The translations under genes and the position numbers were made by a program. A stretch of 64,000 nucleotides of DNA from Methylotuvimicrobium buryatense 5G (GTDB taxonomy: Bacteria; Pseudomonadota; Gammaproteobacteria; Methylococcales; Methylomonadaceae): positions 4,672,844 through 4,736,843 of the forward strand of contig NZ_KB455575.1 of the NCBI RefSeq assembly GCF_000341735.1, given 5' to 3'. This document shows positions 35,076 to 44,337 of this stretch, piece after piece; the stretch's first letter is position 1, and each line of letters starts with the position of its first letter. The notes under the pieces were generated by a model that was not told where the DNA came from, did not search any database, and was given only the letters and a program-made list of their open reading frames with translations.

Positions 35076-36116
35076 ATGCTAAATTTTCATATCATCAAAG
35101 TAAATCTCAAAAACGGCGAAACCCGTTACCGCACCATTCTTACCAAGTCAGGTAAGGGAATCAAAACAAAAACCTTTCGACGCAAACAAGATGCCCGTAC
35201 TTGGGGTACTCGTGCCGTTATTGAATATCAAGAGTACGAAGCTAAGGGAATTCGCCCTTGTACTATTTCTTTTGATCGGCTTGCTGACGAATACATGGCT
35301 TGGTGGACTGGAAAAGACCACGACCGTGCTAGGTTGGTGAAATGGTGGACGGATCAATTCGGCAAAACGCTGTTGACTGAAATCACCCCCGACGAAATCC
35401 GCCTCAGGCTCAAGCCTAAACGCGCACAAGCCCCCGCTACCTACAATCGCTACCTTGCTGTTTTATCCTCAATTATGGATTTTGCCACTCGGCAACAAGA
35501 GGATGATTCGGTTTTAGAACAATATATCGATGAAAATCCATGCAAGAAAGTTCGTTCACAGACCGTAAACAATAAAGTCGTTCGCTATCTGTCAGACGAA
35601 GAGAAGCCTCGTTTGCTCAAAGCGGCTAAAGAGATTGGCGGCAAGTTTTATCTAAAAGTTCTAATGGCGCTTACGACGGGCATGCGTAAAGGTGAACTTG
35701 ATCAATTGCGCTGGAATGACATTGACTTTGATAAAGGTTTGGCGATGTTATCCGATACCAAGAATGGAACACCACGGCATACACCGATTCCAGGCGTTAT
35801 TATGGATGAACTCAAAAAGCATAGGAAAGTAGGTAACTGTTTATTATTCCCCTCAACTGTAGACCCTAATAAACCTTTTGATTATAAAAAGCAATGGGCC
35901 AATTGTCTGAAGACTGCCAATATCAAGGATTTCCGCTGGCACGATATGCGTCATGATACTGCTTCGACACTGGCCAGAGACGGTCGGACTTTAAAAGAAA
36001 TTGCCGAAATTCTGGGCCATAAAAGCCTAGCCAGCACTGATCGCTATACCCACTTATCAACTGCACATAAATCCCAAGTTTTGAATGAGACGATGAGTAA
36101 ATCGATTAGCTTATAA
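35076..36116 (+). CDS. int: Island tyrosine integrase
   Basis: The 346-residue enzyme starts at 35076 with GAGGA upstream. Catalytic residues are all visible: Arg204 (TGMRKGEL), Lys229 (DTKNG), His289 and Arg292 (HDMRHD), His315 (LGHKS) and nucleophile Tyr324 (DRYTH). The N-terminal part contains the arm-binding region (RRKQDARTWGTRAVIEY) and a core-binding domain. Its position beside the tRNA-Lys repeat indicates it integrates the island there. Confidence 0.93.
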   Translation: MLNFHIIKVNLKNGETRYRTILTKSGKGIKTKTFRRKQDARTWGTRAVIEYQEYEAKGIRPCTISFDRLADEYMAWWTGKDHDRARLVKWWTDQFGKTLLTEITPDEIRLRLKPKRAQAPATYNRYLAVLSSIMDFATRQQEDDSVLEQYIDENPCKKVRSQTVNNKVVRYLSDEEKPRLLKAAKEIGGKFYLKVLMALTTGMRKGELDQLRWNDIDFDKGLAMLSDTKNGTPRHTPIPGVIMDELKKHRKVGNCLLFPSTVDPNKPFDYKKQWANCLKTANIKDFRWHDMRHDTASTLARDGRTLKEIAEILGHKSLASTDRYTHLSTAHKSQVLNETMSKSISL

Positions 36117-36200
36117 TCTGTTTGACTGTGCGAACAGTGGAGTCATTATTCAATTGATCGACGATCTTAGTAATATTTTTCTTTTGATGGAACGTTTAGA

Positions 36201-37043
36201 GTGGCTAAAGAGTTTGATACAAGCTGGTTTGATTTAAGGAATTATGAACCATTTAAAACAATGTCTGTTGAGGCCTGGATATGGCAGCTTGAAGCAAGGG
36301 AGCATTACCACAAGGTTGTTGAGCATAAAAGAGGGATATCCCAAGATAAAGAAGATAGATTTTTATCTTCAATAGCGACAAAACTAAAGGCTGGGGTTAT
36401 TCCAGACGATCCTAATTATTATTACAGGCACGAGGTAAAGGCAAGGGCAATATTAAATGACCCATTATCTACTGCTTCGGTCAATAATCTTAGCTCGTAT
36501 GAAGTTTGGAGGATGGCAAATAATACTAGCATTAGCCATATATGGGATGCTTGCAAGCATGACGATGAATTTTCTTTGACAGAAAGTGAAGATAAAAATT
36601 TGTTTGACATGGCATTCAGACCACACGTTTTGAATGATAAGCAATACATTGATTATTGGAATGAGGCGCTTGTGACTATCAATTTAAACGCAACAGACGC
36701 ACAGATCAAAAACGACTTTGATAAGTGGCTAACAAGTTTCCGAAAAAAAATTGGTAGTCAACACGAAAAAAAATTGCTTACTCAGGTCGATTTTGATTAC
36801 TGGGTTAATTACGGCGTGATTCCGTACCTCGATTTGGTGCTTATCGCAAAAATTGAAGGAAAAAAAATAACGCAACATAAATTGGCAAGGTTAATTTTTC
36901 CTAATGAGTATGATGTGGATGTCGTTGAGAGAATACGCAAAGTAAGTAAGCCAACAGCAGAACTTTTAATTAAGAACAAAATATATGAGACGCTGATACT
37001 TCAGTTGGCTTATGAAAAAACGAACGGAATGAAAAACGCATAA
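36201..37043 (+). CDS. DUF6387-like unknown protein
   Basis: The GTG start gives 280 residues. SWFDLRNYEPFKTMS at the N-terminus resembles DUF6387 proteins, which occur beside integrases on islands. The rest is helical with charged residues; no catalytic motif is seen. AT content is higher than in the following genes. Function unknown. Confidence 0.55.
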   Translation: MAKEFDTSWFDLRNYEPFKTMSVEAWIWQLEAREHYHKVVEHKRGISQDKEDRFLSSIATKLKAGVIPDDPNYYYRHEVKARAILNDPLSTASVNNLSSYEVWRMANNTSISHIWDACKHDDEFSLTESEDKNLFDMAFRPHVLNDKQYIDYWNEALVTINLNATDAQIKNDFDKWLTSFRKKIGSQHEKKLLTQVDFDYWVNYGVIPYLDLVLIAKIEGKKITQHKLARLIFPNEYDVDVVERIRKVSKPTAELLIKNKIYETLILQLAYEKTNGMKNA

Positions 37044-37135
37044 AACCATTCCGGTATAAAAGCTTAGTCGAACTATACCGGCTTTAAAATCATGATATTA
37101 CATCCCTCGTAAACACGGCATACACCCTTCAAAAT

Positions 37136-37171
37136 AGCCTCACGATGTTTAACAACCCGTGAGGCTTTTTT
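37136..37171 (+). terminator. Terminator-like hairpin abutting a start codon
   Basis: The arms AGCCTCACG (37136-37144) and CGTGAGGCT (37158-37166) are followed by TTTTT and then directly the ATG at 37172. The right arm includes the GAGG that would serve as ribosome site, so folding could block both transcription and translation of the next gene. Confidence 0.55.
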
Positions 37172-37393
37172 ATGACCGATACATCATCGCAAACAACCCT
37201 GGGCGACTTTTGCCCAAAAGACAGGTTTGCAACTCATCCCGACAATCCGTTGAAAGAATCTGAGTTCAACTGGTTGTTCAAAAACCGCGACGCCAATGGT
37301 TTCAAAGAGGCGTTCGTCAAAGTCAACGCCAGAAAGTTTCTGGTGCATATTCCAACGTTTACTTCCTGCTTAGCTAATCGGAGAGGCGCGTAA
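37172..37393 (+). CDS. Small AlpA/excisionase-like protein
   Basis: The 73-residue product contains ESEFNWLFKNRDANGFKEAFVKVNARKFLVHIPTF, resembling small helix-turn-helix proteins of the kind (FRWL...R..NGL..AVVK.GRRLYID...F..W) often found near integrases and acting as regulators or excisionases. A hairpin covers its ribosome site. Assignment rests on this pattern only. Confidence 0.55.
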   Translation: MTDTSSQTTLGDFCPKDRFATHPDNPLKESEFNWLFKNRDANGFKEAFVKVNARKFLVHIPTFTSCLANRRGA

Positions 37394-37554
37394 GTCTGGG
37401 GTTACCCGCGACCATGCGACTGGCTACCGATTCGGATAATCGGGCACAGATAGCCGGTATCGCATGGCAAATGCGGGACAAGCCTAGAAATTTCGCGGTT
37501 TCACGCGGAAAACTACAGTGATTTTATTGCTTATGCCTATTTTGCAGGCTCGAA

Positions 37555-37935
37555 ATGGCAAAAAAAACTAAAGGGCCAAAAGTAAAGTACGACGCAAGGG
37601 GCGGCGTTATGGTCGTTTCGCGGGCCATGCTCGAATCTTGCGCTTATGAGTCGATGCCGCCTATTGCAAAGGTGCTGATGATCTTGCTACAGCTTCAATG
37701 GCGCAATGATAAGACGGTTGCTTATGGCGTTAGGGAAGCCGCTAATAAAATCGGCTGTAAGCCTGAAACAGCCGGCAAGGCATTTAAGGTCCTACAGGCG
37801 CGTGGTTTCATTGTTTGTGAAACGGAATCGCTGTTTAACAGTAAAACCGGTAGTAAAGCGCGTGAATGGCGTTTGACCTGGATGCCTTTCGAATATCGCG
37901 AACCCACCCACGATTGGGAAAAATGGCAACCGTGA
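37555..37935 (+). CDS. Winged-helix DNA-binding protein
   Basis: The 126-residue product has a basic start (AKKTKGPKVKYD), MPPIAKVLMILLQLQW, and a likely recognition region VREAANKIGCKPETAGKAFKVLQARGFIVCE. This is a winged helix as in phage replication initiators or regulators. It lies just before an array of GTACCG-type repeats, which it may bind. Confidence 0.6.
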   Translation: MAKKTKGPKVKYDARGGVMVVSRAMLESCAYESMPPIAKVLMILLQLQWRNDKTVAYGVREAANKIGCKPETAGKAFKVLQARGFIVCETESLFNSKTGSKAREWRLTWMPFEYREPTHDWEKWQP

Positions 37936-37948
37936 AATTAAAGCAACC

Positions 37949-38097
37949 GTACCGAAAAGGGGTACAGAAATTTGTTTTGTATGCTCCCTTTCGGTACACA
38001 AATATTTTTTAATCTGGTTTGTGTACCGTTTCGGGGTACGCAAAAGGTAAAAATCAATGACTTGCAAAACCTTTGCATGCTCCTTTTCGGGACACAC
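37949..38097. repeat. Four CCTTTTCGGTAC-type repeats in alternating orientation
   Basis: The copies lie at 37949-37965 (GTACCGAAAAGGGGTAC), 37984-37999, 38021-38040 and 38080-38097. A fifth copy lies at 41172-41194. The consensus, read one way, is close to TGTACCCCTTTTCGGTACACA. They fill the gap between two DNA-binding protein genes and are probably operator or iteron-type binding sites. Confidence 0.7.
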
Positions 38098-38189
38098 CTA
38101 CTATAACCATAACTATATGGAAAAAGACGATCTACAGCAGCGTAAATGGATGAATGGATGGCATGCTGATTTAGCCAGGGTGAAAAGTA

Positions 38190-38660
38190 ATGGCTAAACT
38201 CCAAAATCCCAATTTAGCAAAAATTCATCGAAATTATACGGTTGAAGAAGTCGCCGATTTGTTTTCTGTCCATAAAAATACCGTGCGCTTATGGATTAAA
38301 GACGGCTTGGCAACTAATGACAATAAAAGACCCTTGTTAATTTTGGGTTCGAATTTGCGTGAGTATCTTCAGGGAAAAAGAGCAAGCGCCAAGCGCAAAT
38401 GCCTCCCATACGAGATTTATTGTCTTCGCTGTCGCACACCAAAACGGCCTGCTGAAAATATGGTTGATTTTGAAATCATCAATGGCAGGACTGGCCGCCT
38501 GATTGGTCTGTGTCCATGTTGCAACAACATCATCAATAAATACGTTGGAATCGATCAATTAGCGCATATTCAAAGCCAATTGGACATCGCGCTACCGAAA
38601 GCACTGAAACACATAAACGAGAGTAATAAACCCCTCGTAAACAGTGACTTTAAAAAGTGA
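38190..38660 (+). CDS. Helix-turn-helix protein with zinc-ribbon-like cysteines
   Basis: The 156-residue protein has a MerR/excisionase-type helix-turn-helix in its first 60 residues (YTVEEVADLFSVHKNTVRLWIKDGL). Two cysteine pairs follow (CLRC and CPCC) that could hold zinc. It ends 9 bp before the second recombinase gene, and the two are clearly one operon. It likely regulates or guides that recombinase. Confidence 0.75.
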   Translation: MAKLQNPNLAKIHRNYTVEEVADLFSVHKNTVRLWIKDGLATNDNKRPLLILGSNLREYLQGKRASAKRKCLPYEIYCLRCRTPKRPAENMVDFEIINGRTGRLIGLCPCCNNIINKYVGIDQLAHIQSQLDIALPKALKHINESNKPLVNSDFKK

Positions 38661-38669
38661 GTTGAAATC

Positions 38670-39779
38670 ATGACAAAACACAATCCCGATAATGAGCGGA
38701 TCAAGCGTAAATACTTCATTTTTCTAAAGGAAGCCAAACGCCAAAATGAAAGCTCGGTTGATGCGGTAGCCAAGGCCATAAGCCGCTTCGAAGTCTATAC
38801 AAAACACCGTGACTTCAAGGCTTTTCATTTTGAGCAAGCGGTTGGATTTAAAAATCATCTTGCCAAACAAATCAACCAGCGTACCGGCAAGCCATTAAGT
38901 AAAGCGACGATGAACTCAACCCTGGGTCAATTGAAAAGCTTTTTTCAATGGTTAGCCATGCAGCAGGGTTATAAATCGCGCATTAGCTACACCGACACCG
39001 AATATTTCAATCTATCTGAAAAAGAGGTGCGCATTGCAACGGCGAGGCGCAAGACAGCGGTACCCACGTTGGAGCAAATTAAACACGTCATTGACTCCAT
39101 GCCTAGTAATACCGATATTGAATGGCGTAATCGCGCACTGATTGCTTTTACCTTATTAACTGGCGCAAGAGATAGCGCCATTGCCTCGATGAAGCTAAAG
39201 CACGTCGATGTGGTTGGAAACAGCGTCTTTCAGGATGCCAGGGAGGTGAATACGAAATTTAGCAAAACTTTTACGACTTACTTTTTTCCAGTCGGCGACG
39301 CGATACAGCAAATTGTCCATAACTGGGTTTCATATCTTAAAGAAGAATTGCTCTGGGGTAATGATGATCCTTTATTCCCCAAGACCAAAGTCATAGTCGG
39401 CGAAGACAGGATTTTTACAACGTCAGGACTCAAACAGGAGCATTGGAGCAACGCTTCACCGATACGAACAATCTTCCGTGAGGCTTTTGAATCGGCGGGG
39501 TTGCCTTATTTTAACCCGCATAGCTTTCGTAAAACCTTGGTGACACTGGGCCAACAGCTTTGCCAATCGCCCGAGGAGTTCAAAGCATGGAGCCAAAATT
39601 TAGGTCATGAAGACGTTTTGACGACTTTGTATAGCTATGGCGAGGTGCAACAACATCGGCAGGGTGAGATTATTCAGCAATTAAAATCCCCGCGTTCTCC
39701 TGTCAACCAAAATGCTGATGAAATTGCTAGAGCTGTTATTAAGGCAATGGCTGACCAAAGTTCACAAATTGGAGTTTAA
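38670..39779 (+). CDS. Second tyrosine recombinase
   Basis: The 369-residue protein has the Xer-like layout: a core-binding domain (FEQAVGFKNHLAKQINQRTG..LS..TMNSTLGQLKSFFQWL), then the catalytic domain with TGARDSAIASM (Arg), HSFRKTLVTLG (His, Arg), LGHEDVLTTLYSYG (His and probable Tyr). It is distinct from the island integrase. HTH-recombinase pairs like this travel with restriction-modification islands. Its target is unknown; inversion of modification genes is possible but no inverted repeats in hsdS were seen. Confidence 0.85.
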   Translation: MTKHNPDNERIKRKYFIFLKEAKRQNESSVDAVAKAISRFEVYTKHRDFKAFHFEQAVGFKNHLAKQINQRTGKPLSKATMNSTLGQLKSFFQWLAMQQGYKSRISYTDTEYFNLSEKEVRIATARRKTAVPTLEQIKHVIDSMPSNTDIEWRNRALIAFTLLTGARDSAIASMKLKHVDVVGNSVFQDAREVNTKFSKTFTTYFFPVGDAIQQIVHNWVSYLKEELLWGNDDPLFPKTKVIVGEDRIFTTSGLKQEHWSNASPIRTIFREAFESAGLPYFNPHSFRKTLVTLGQQLCQSPEEFKAWSQNLGHEDVLTTLYSYGEVQQHRQGEIIQQLKSPRSPVNQNADEIARAVIKAMADQSSQIGV

Positions 39780-39984
39780 GCCTGATTAATCCATGCTGTT
39801 TACGGCCATACCCGAAGCTCATTGCACCGGGATCGTGGATGGCCCTGTTGATGATGAGATGGTTCAGAACTTTAAAGTATTGTTCATGACCGCGGGTGAT
39901 TCTTGATTTGATTATTGACGTCCTGTATTTTGCCGCTTACAGTTCATCGTTTAATTTGAGAATAGCTCACGATAAGAGATATGC

Positions 39985-40839
39985 ATGGAACCTTTTGAAG
40001 ATAAAGATGAGCGCTCATTGCTCACGCAACTGCTTGATGAGTCAAAGCTCTACAAAAAAGGGAAAAACTTTTTGGATCTACTCTATTTTGTCAATAAGCT
40101 ACCTAACTTTGCACCCTTCAATGTCTTTTTACTGCACATTCAAAAGCCTGGATTGACATTTGCAGCCTCTGAACGAGATTGGAAGATCAGATTTAATCGA
40201 TCAATAAAGGAAGGGGCTAGACCGCTTCTGATTTTATGGCCGTTTGCACCGGTCGCGTTGGTTTATGAGGTTGAAGATACTGAAGGTGACCCCTTACCAG
40301 ATGATGTTGCGCAAGTATTTAGGGCGACAGGTGTAATGACGGAAGCCAAAATTGGGAATTTTATAATCAAGCTGGCAAAATTGGGCATAGATACCCAGTT
40401 GATTGAATATGGCGATGGTCATGCAGGCCATATCAAAAGGCCGGAACATGATTTTAAAATTAACCAGCAATCAATACAGGCAAAACAAAAGCCGGATTAT
40501 TTGATTAGATTAAATAAGAAGCACGACCCAAATGTTCAGTTTGCCACACTTACTCATGAACTTGCCCATCTTTACCTTGGTCATTTAGGCCCGGACAAGT
40601 TTTTAAAAATAGCAGATAGAGCGAATAAATCATCTGAAACAAAAGAACTGGAAGCTGAGTCTGTTTGCTACATTGTTTGCCATCGAAATAATGTTTCGCC
40701 TAATTCAGAATCCTACTTAACGAATTATGTAGATGACAAGTTGCAAGTGGAGGATATGGACTTATACGCATTGTTAAAAGCGGCTGGCCAGATCGAAACC
40801 ATTTTGGATTTAATCACACATACGAGCTTTAAAGTATAA
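39985..40839 (+). CDS. ImmA/IrrE-like zinc metallopeptidase
   Basis: The 284-residue protein contains LTHELAHLYLGH around residue 190 and a downstream Glu in KELEAESVCY, the HExxH...E zinc site of ImmA/IrrE and related gluzincins. The N-terminal half (FLDLLYFVNKLPNFAPFNVFLLH) resembles the ArdC-like region found in some such proteins. ImmA-type proteases cleave repressors during stress or infection. The repressor here is not identified; the neighbouring DNA-binding proteins are candidates. Confidence 0.8.
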   Translation: MEPFEDKDERSLLTQLLDESKLYKKGKNFLDLLYFVNKLPNFAPFNVFLLHIQKPGLTFAASERDWKIRFNRSIKEGARPLLILWPFAPVALVYEVEDTEGDPLPDDVAQVFRATGVMTEAKIGNFIIKLAKLGIDTQLIEYGDGHAGHIKRPEHDFKINQQSIQAKQKPDYLIRLNKKHDPNVQFATLTHELAHLYLGHLGPDKFLKIADRANKSSETKELEAESVCYIVCHRNNVSPNSESYLTNYVDDKLQVEDMDLYALLKAAGQIETILDLITHTSFKV

Positions 40840-40935
40840 ACCGTCTGCGGTTTACTCCATTAGCACCAATAAGTAGGAAGATAGGCGGTAAAATCTTCGC
40901 CTATGGCACTGTTACCGACTCGCTTATAAAGCAAT

Positions 40936-41171
40936 CAGCGGGAAATAAAGGATGATCGGGCAACTCGTAGAGCTGAAAAGATCAGGGCTAAACTTGATTG
41001 GGAACCCGGCATACTTAACCGTAACGGCTATAAACCCACAGGGATGCACTGAAAACCTATCATCGTCTGTCAGCAGAACATAATGATTATGCAAATCAGG
41101 CATTGCTAGGAATGCGTGCAAAAATGGAAATCATGAATAACAGACTGTTGACTTTGTGCGGTCGAAAGTGA
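40936..41171 (+). pseudogene. Frameshifted 3' fragment of an unknown plasmid-type gene
   Basis: The frame reads REIKDDRATRRAEKIRAK, then LDWEPGILNRNGYKPTGMH up to about 41049. Loss of one base then moves it to KTYHRLSAEHNDYANQALLG and on to a stop at 41171. Restoring one G gives a continuous MHWKTYHRL. It resembles the C-terminal end of hypothetical proteins seen on plasmids. No intact start remains. Confidence 0.5.
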
Positions 41172-41319
41172 TTTGTACCCCCCTTCCGACACGCTAATTT
41201 TTCGTATTAAATACAGTGCTTCTTTAATAATTGAAAGCGGCTAATAGTGGTTAAGGAATGTAGAGTGCTGTATATTTGCACTACATTTTTACTGCGTAAC
41301 TAATTTGAGGTGTTAGCAC
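41172..41319. promoter_or_regulatory. Repeat copy and upstream region of the defence operon
   Basis: A fifth copy of the GTACCCC-TTTCGG-type repeat lies at 41172-41194. AT-rich DNA follows up to the start at 41320, so the promoter of the modification operon is probably here. This suggests the regulator that binds 37949-38097 may also control the operon. Confidence 0.4.
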
Positions 41320-41517
41320 ATGGCAGCCACAAAAACTATTACTTTAACGTTGCGTGTTGATCCTGTAATTAAGGAAGGTTTGCGTTTACTGGCTGAAAAA
41401 GAGCACCGTAGCCTTACCAATATGGTGGAAGTGATGATTCGCGAAAGCTGCAAGCAGCATAATGTCATTATTCCTGAGCAACAAACCCTTTTCGATAGCG
41501 AAAATCCACAGCGATAA
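41320..41517 (+). CDS. Ribbon-helix-helix regulator
   Basis: The 65-residue protein reads TITLTLRVDPVIKEGLRLLAEKEHRSLTNMVEVMI in essence, the Arc/CopG ribbon-helix-helix fold. It begins the plus-strand operon, 21 bp before the methylase gene. It could be the operon's autorepressor or an antitoxin without a partner; the first is favoured by position. Confidence 0.8.
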   Translation: MAATKTITLTLRVDPVIKEGLRLLAEKEHRSLTNMVEVMIRESCKQHNVIIPEQQTLFDSENPQR

Positions 41518-41538
41518 ATACCAAGGAATTAACCCTTA

Positions 41539-44337
41539 ATGGATACTAAAGAAATCCTCGGTCGTATTTTTAAAGACCCGGCGACTCAATACGAACTCAC
41601 TGAATTCGAAAATCTCGGCAAACCGATTCACGACATTCTCAACATTTATCCAAAAACAGCGGCTACCGGGCGCGAAGCGGGCAAAACCAAGTATTACTTG
41701 AAAAGTTTCATCCCATTTTCCACGGCCAACGAGGAAGTCCAGGTTTTTGTCGAAGACGGCAAAACCAGCCCGGAAGAAATCGTGCGTCAGCTTTGGGTAT
41801 ATAAGCTGATCAATCAATACGGTTATAAAGCCGATGAAATAGACCTGGAAAAAAGCGTGCAATTCGGCACTGAGATCGGCACCAAGGCGGCGGACATTAT
41901 TGTTTACAGTGATTCCGGCAAGATCACTCCGAAAATCATCATCGAATGCAAAAAGCCCAAACGTAAAGACGGTATTGAGCAACTTAAAAGCTATATGAAT
42001 GCTAAAGGCGCACCGGTTGCTGTGTGGTCCAACGGTAGTGACAGCATTATTCTTTACCGGCCTTATCCGGCGCAATTTGACGATACTTTGTTCGATATAC
42101 CCAAACGCGGACAGGCACCGAAAGACGTACTGGAAGCCAAGAAAACTTTGTTGCAACTGAAAAAGGATTTTAACTTCAAAAAGATTGTACAAGCTTTGGA
42201 AGAGCTGGTACTTGCAGATATAGGCGGAGCAGATGAATTCAATGAAATTTTTAAGTTGATCTTCGCCAAAATCTGGGACGAAAAACAAGCGGAGGAAATA
42301 CGTAAAGATAAAACCGTTGAATTTGGAAAGTCTACTAGCGATCCCAAAATTACTTATGACCGAATAAATAAATTATTTCACATGGCCTGTAATGAATGGC
42401 CTGGGGTATTCAAGCCAGACGAAAATATCGACTTGTTACCCGATCATCTTCATATTTGTGTTGGACCAATGGAGGGCGTTCGCTTATTAGGTTCGAATTT
42501 ACGCATTATGGATGATGCTTTCGAATACCTGCTTCCCACCGAAGCCAAAAAGAAAAAAGGTCAGTTTTTTACGCCGCGTCATGTCGTGGAAATGTGTGTA
42601 AGAATGCTCAACCCCACCCGCACGGAATATGTCATGGACCCGTCCTGCGGTTCCGGCGGCTTTTTATTGCATGCAATGGATTGGTGCTACCCAGCTGATG
42701 ATAATGATCTACGTTATCGTCGTAAGCATGATTATGCTGCAAAGTACTTGTGGGGAATTGACTTCGAAGCAAGAGCAGCTAAAACTTCGCGCGCCTTGAT
42801 GCTTATAGCCGGAGACGGCCACACTAATATTTTTGGCCCTGATGTCAGTAGCCTGAACCCTGAAACATGGTTCAAAACAATATCGGGTAGGGAATTAATG
42901 CATGGGTTAAGGAAGGAAAACCTTACCGCTAAGCGCATACCCGATATTGATGCCTTTGGTGACGACGACAAAGCCTGGGAATATTTCGACGAACTCAAGT
43001 TCGACGTGATTCTCGCCAATCCACCCTTTGCCGGGGAAATGAAAGACCGCAAAATGCTGGCGCATTACGAATTGGCAGAACCGGCATTAAAACGGGCAGG
43101 AGACGATAAACAACCCAAGGAAGAACGCGATGTGTTGTTTATCGAACGCATCCTGAAGATGCTCAAGCCCGGTGGCCGTGCGGCGATAGTATTACCGCAG
43201 GGAAAATTCAACAATTCCTCGTTGGCGTTTATCCGCGTATGGATTTTGAAAAAAGCCCGTTTACTGGCTGTGGTAGGTTTACACCCCAACACTTTTAAAC
43301 CCCATACCGGCACTAAAACCTCGGTGTTGTTTGTACAAAAATACACGTTGCAACAATTGACTGACATTGCCAAAGTCCATGATGAAATTGCTACCGCCTG
43401 CCCCGATTATGAGGCGGACATTTGGCAATTACTTAGCAACCATCCAGCCGAAATACCAGAAGAGGATATTCCCGAAGCGATAGCGGATTTATTGGCCGAA
43501 ACCTTTGCTGAACCGGAAGCGGAAGACATTGCCGAAACTAACGAAAACGATGAAAGCGAAGACACAGCCGATAATCAACCCACGTTTAGCGATGAAGACC
43601 GTCTTGTGCAAGCAGAAGAAAAGCTGGAGGCATTGAAAGCTGAATTGATCCGTACCAAGCAAAAACTGTTCGATTTAGCCAGTGATACCGAAGCCTTGCT
43701 ACAGCAACAACAAACTGAGCTCGCCGTGGCACAACAACAGCAACAAGAAGAGCTGGAAGCCATCCAATCCAAATGGACCGGCAAAGCGGCGGAATTGACG
43801 GCTTACAACAAACCGAAAAAAGCCGAGCATAAAAAAGCGATTCAAGACATCAAGGCGGAATATAGCGCCAAGCTTAAGATCAGCAAAGACCGGCAAAAAA
43901 AGGCGGAAAAAGCCCTTAAAGCCGAGCAGAAACGCCTGGAAAAATTGATTCCGCAAGCCGAGCGGGAGTTAAAGCTGTTGACCTTGCGCGGCAAACTGGA
44001 GCTGGTGTTAGCCGATGCCGATTTGATCGGCACCCTGAAAGAACGCTGGATAGCCGCCGAAGTCGCCAAGCGTTTGGATTACCCTATTTTTATGGCGGTC
44101 AGCGAACGCGGCGGCAAGAACAATTCCGGCGATTATGACTATGTGATCGACGATAACGGCAATCTGGTGGAAGATCACGATGGGCAACCGAAAATTAATC
44201 AGGATTTGGTTAATTACGATTTAACGGCTGACGATTTGGCCGATGCCGCTGGAATCTCCGATGAACAGCTTTGTATTGCCGAGGCGTTTGTCAGGTTTGC
44301 ACAGGGGCATGAATTGGAATTTTGGAGTGCTGAGTAA
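41539..44337 (+). CDS. Nuclease-methylase: HsdR N-terminal domain fused to N6-adenine methylase
   Basis: The 932-residue protein has an HSDR_N-type PD-(D/E)xK domain in the first 180 residues (VQFGTEIGTKAADIIVYSD, then IIIECKKPK for the ExK). It then has an N6_Mtase domain with GQFFTPRHVVEMCVRML, SAM motif DPSCGSGGF and catalytic NPPF. A long acidic and glutamine-rich coiled coil (about residues 640-830) follows. No helicase motor is present. With a separate HsdS next door this resembles fused restriction-methylation subunits. The start has AAGGA upstream. It probably modifies host DNA and may also cut. Confidence 0.85.
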   Translation: MDTKEILGRIFKDPATQYELTEFENLGKPIHDILNIYPKTAATGREAGKTKYYLKSFIPFSTANEEVQVFVEDGKTSPEEIVRQLWVYKLINQYGYKADEIDLEKSVQFGTEIGTKAADIIVYSDSGKITPKIIIECKKPKRKDGIEQLKSYMNAKGAPVAVWSNGSDSIILYRPYPAQFDDTLFDIPKRGQAPKDVLEAKKTLLQLKKDFNFKKIVQALEELVLADIGGADEFNEIFKLIFAKIWDEKQAEEIRKDKTVEFGKSTSDPKITYDRINKLFHMACNEWPGVFKPDENIDLLPDHLHICVGPMEGVRLLGSNLRIMDDAFEYLLPTEAKKKKGQFFTPRHVVEMCVRMLNPTRTEYVMDPSCGSGGFLLHAMDWCYPADDNDLRYRRKHDYAAKYLWGIDFEARAAKTSRALMLIAGDGHTNIFGPDVSSLNPETWFKTISGRELMHGLRKENLTAKRIPDIDAFGDDDKAWEYFDELKFDVILANPPFAGEMKDRKMLAHYELAEPALKRAGDDKQPKEERDVLFIERILKMLKPGGRAAIVLPQGKFNNSSLAFIRVWILKKARLLAVVGLHPNTFKPHTGTKTSVLFVQKYTLQQLTDIAKVHDEIATACPDYEADIWQLLSNHPAEIPEEDIPEAIADLLAETFAEPEAEDIAETNENDESEDTADNQPTFSDEDRLVQAEEKLEALKAELIRTKQKLFDLASDTEALLQQQQTELAVAQQQQQEELEAIQSKWTGKAAELTAYNKPKKAEHKKAIQDIKAEYSAKLKISKDRQKKAEKALKAEQKRLEKLIPQAERELKLLTLRGKLELVLADADLIGTLKERWIAAEVAKRLDYPIFMAVSERGGKNNSGDYDYVIDDNGNLVEDHDGQPKINQDLVNYDLTADDLADAAGISDEQLCIAEAFVRFAQGHELEFWSAE

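Noticed and set aside
41536-42288. Long minus-strand open frame antisense to the methylase
   Set aside because: The opposite strand encodes the clear HsdR-type nuclease domain; the minus frame is a composition effect.
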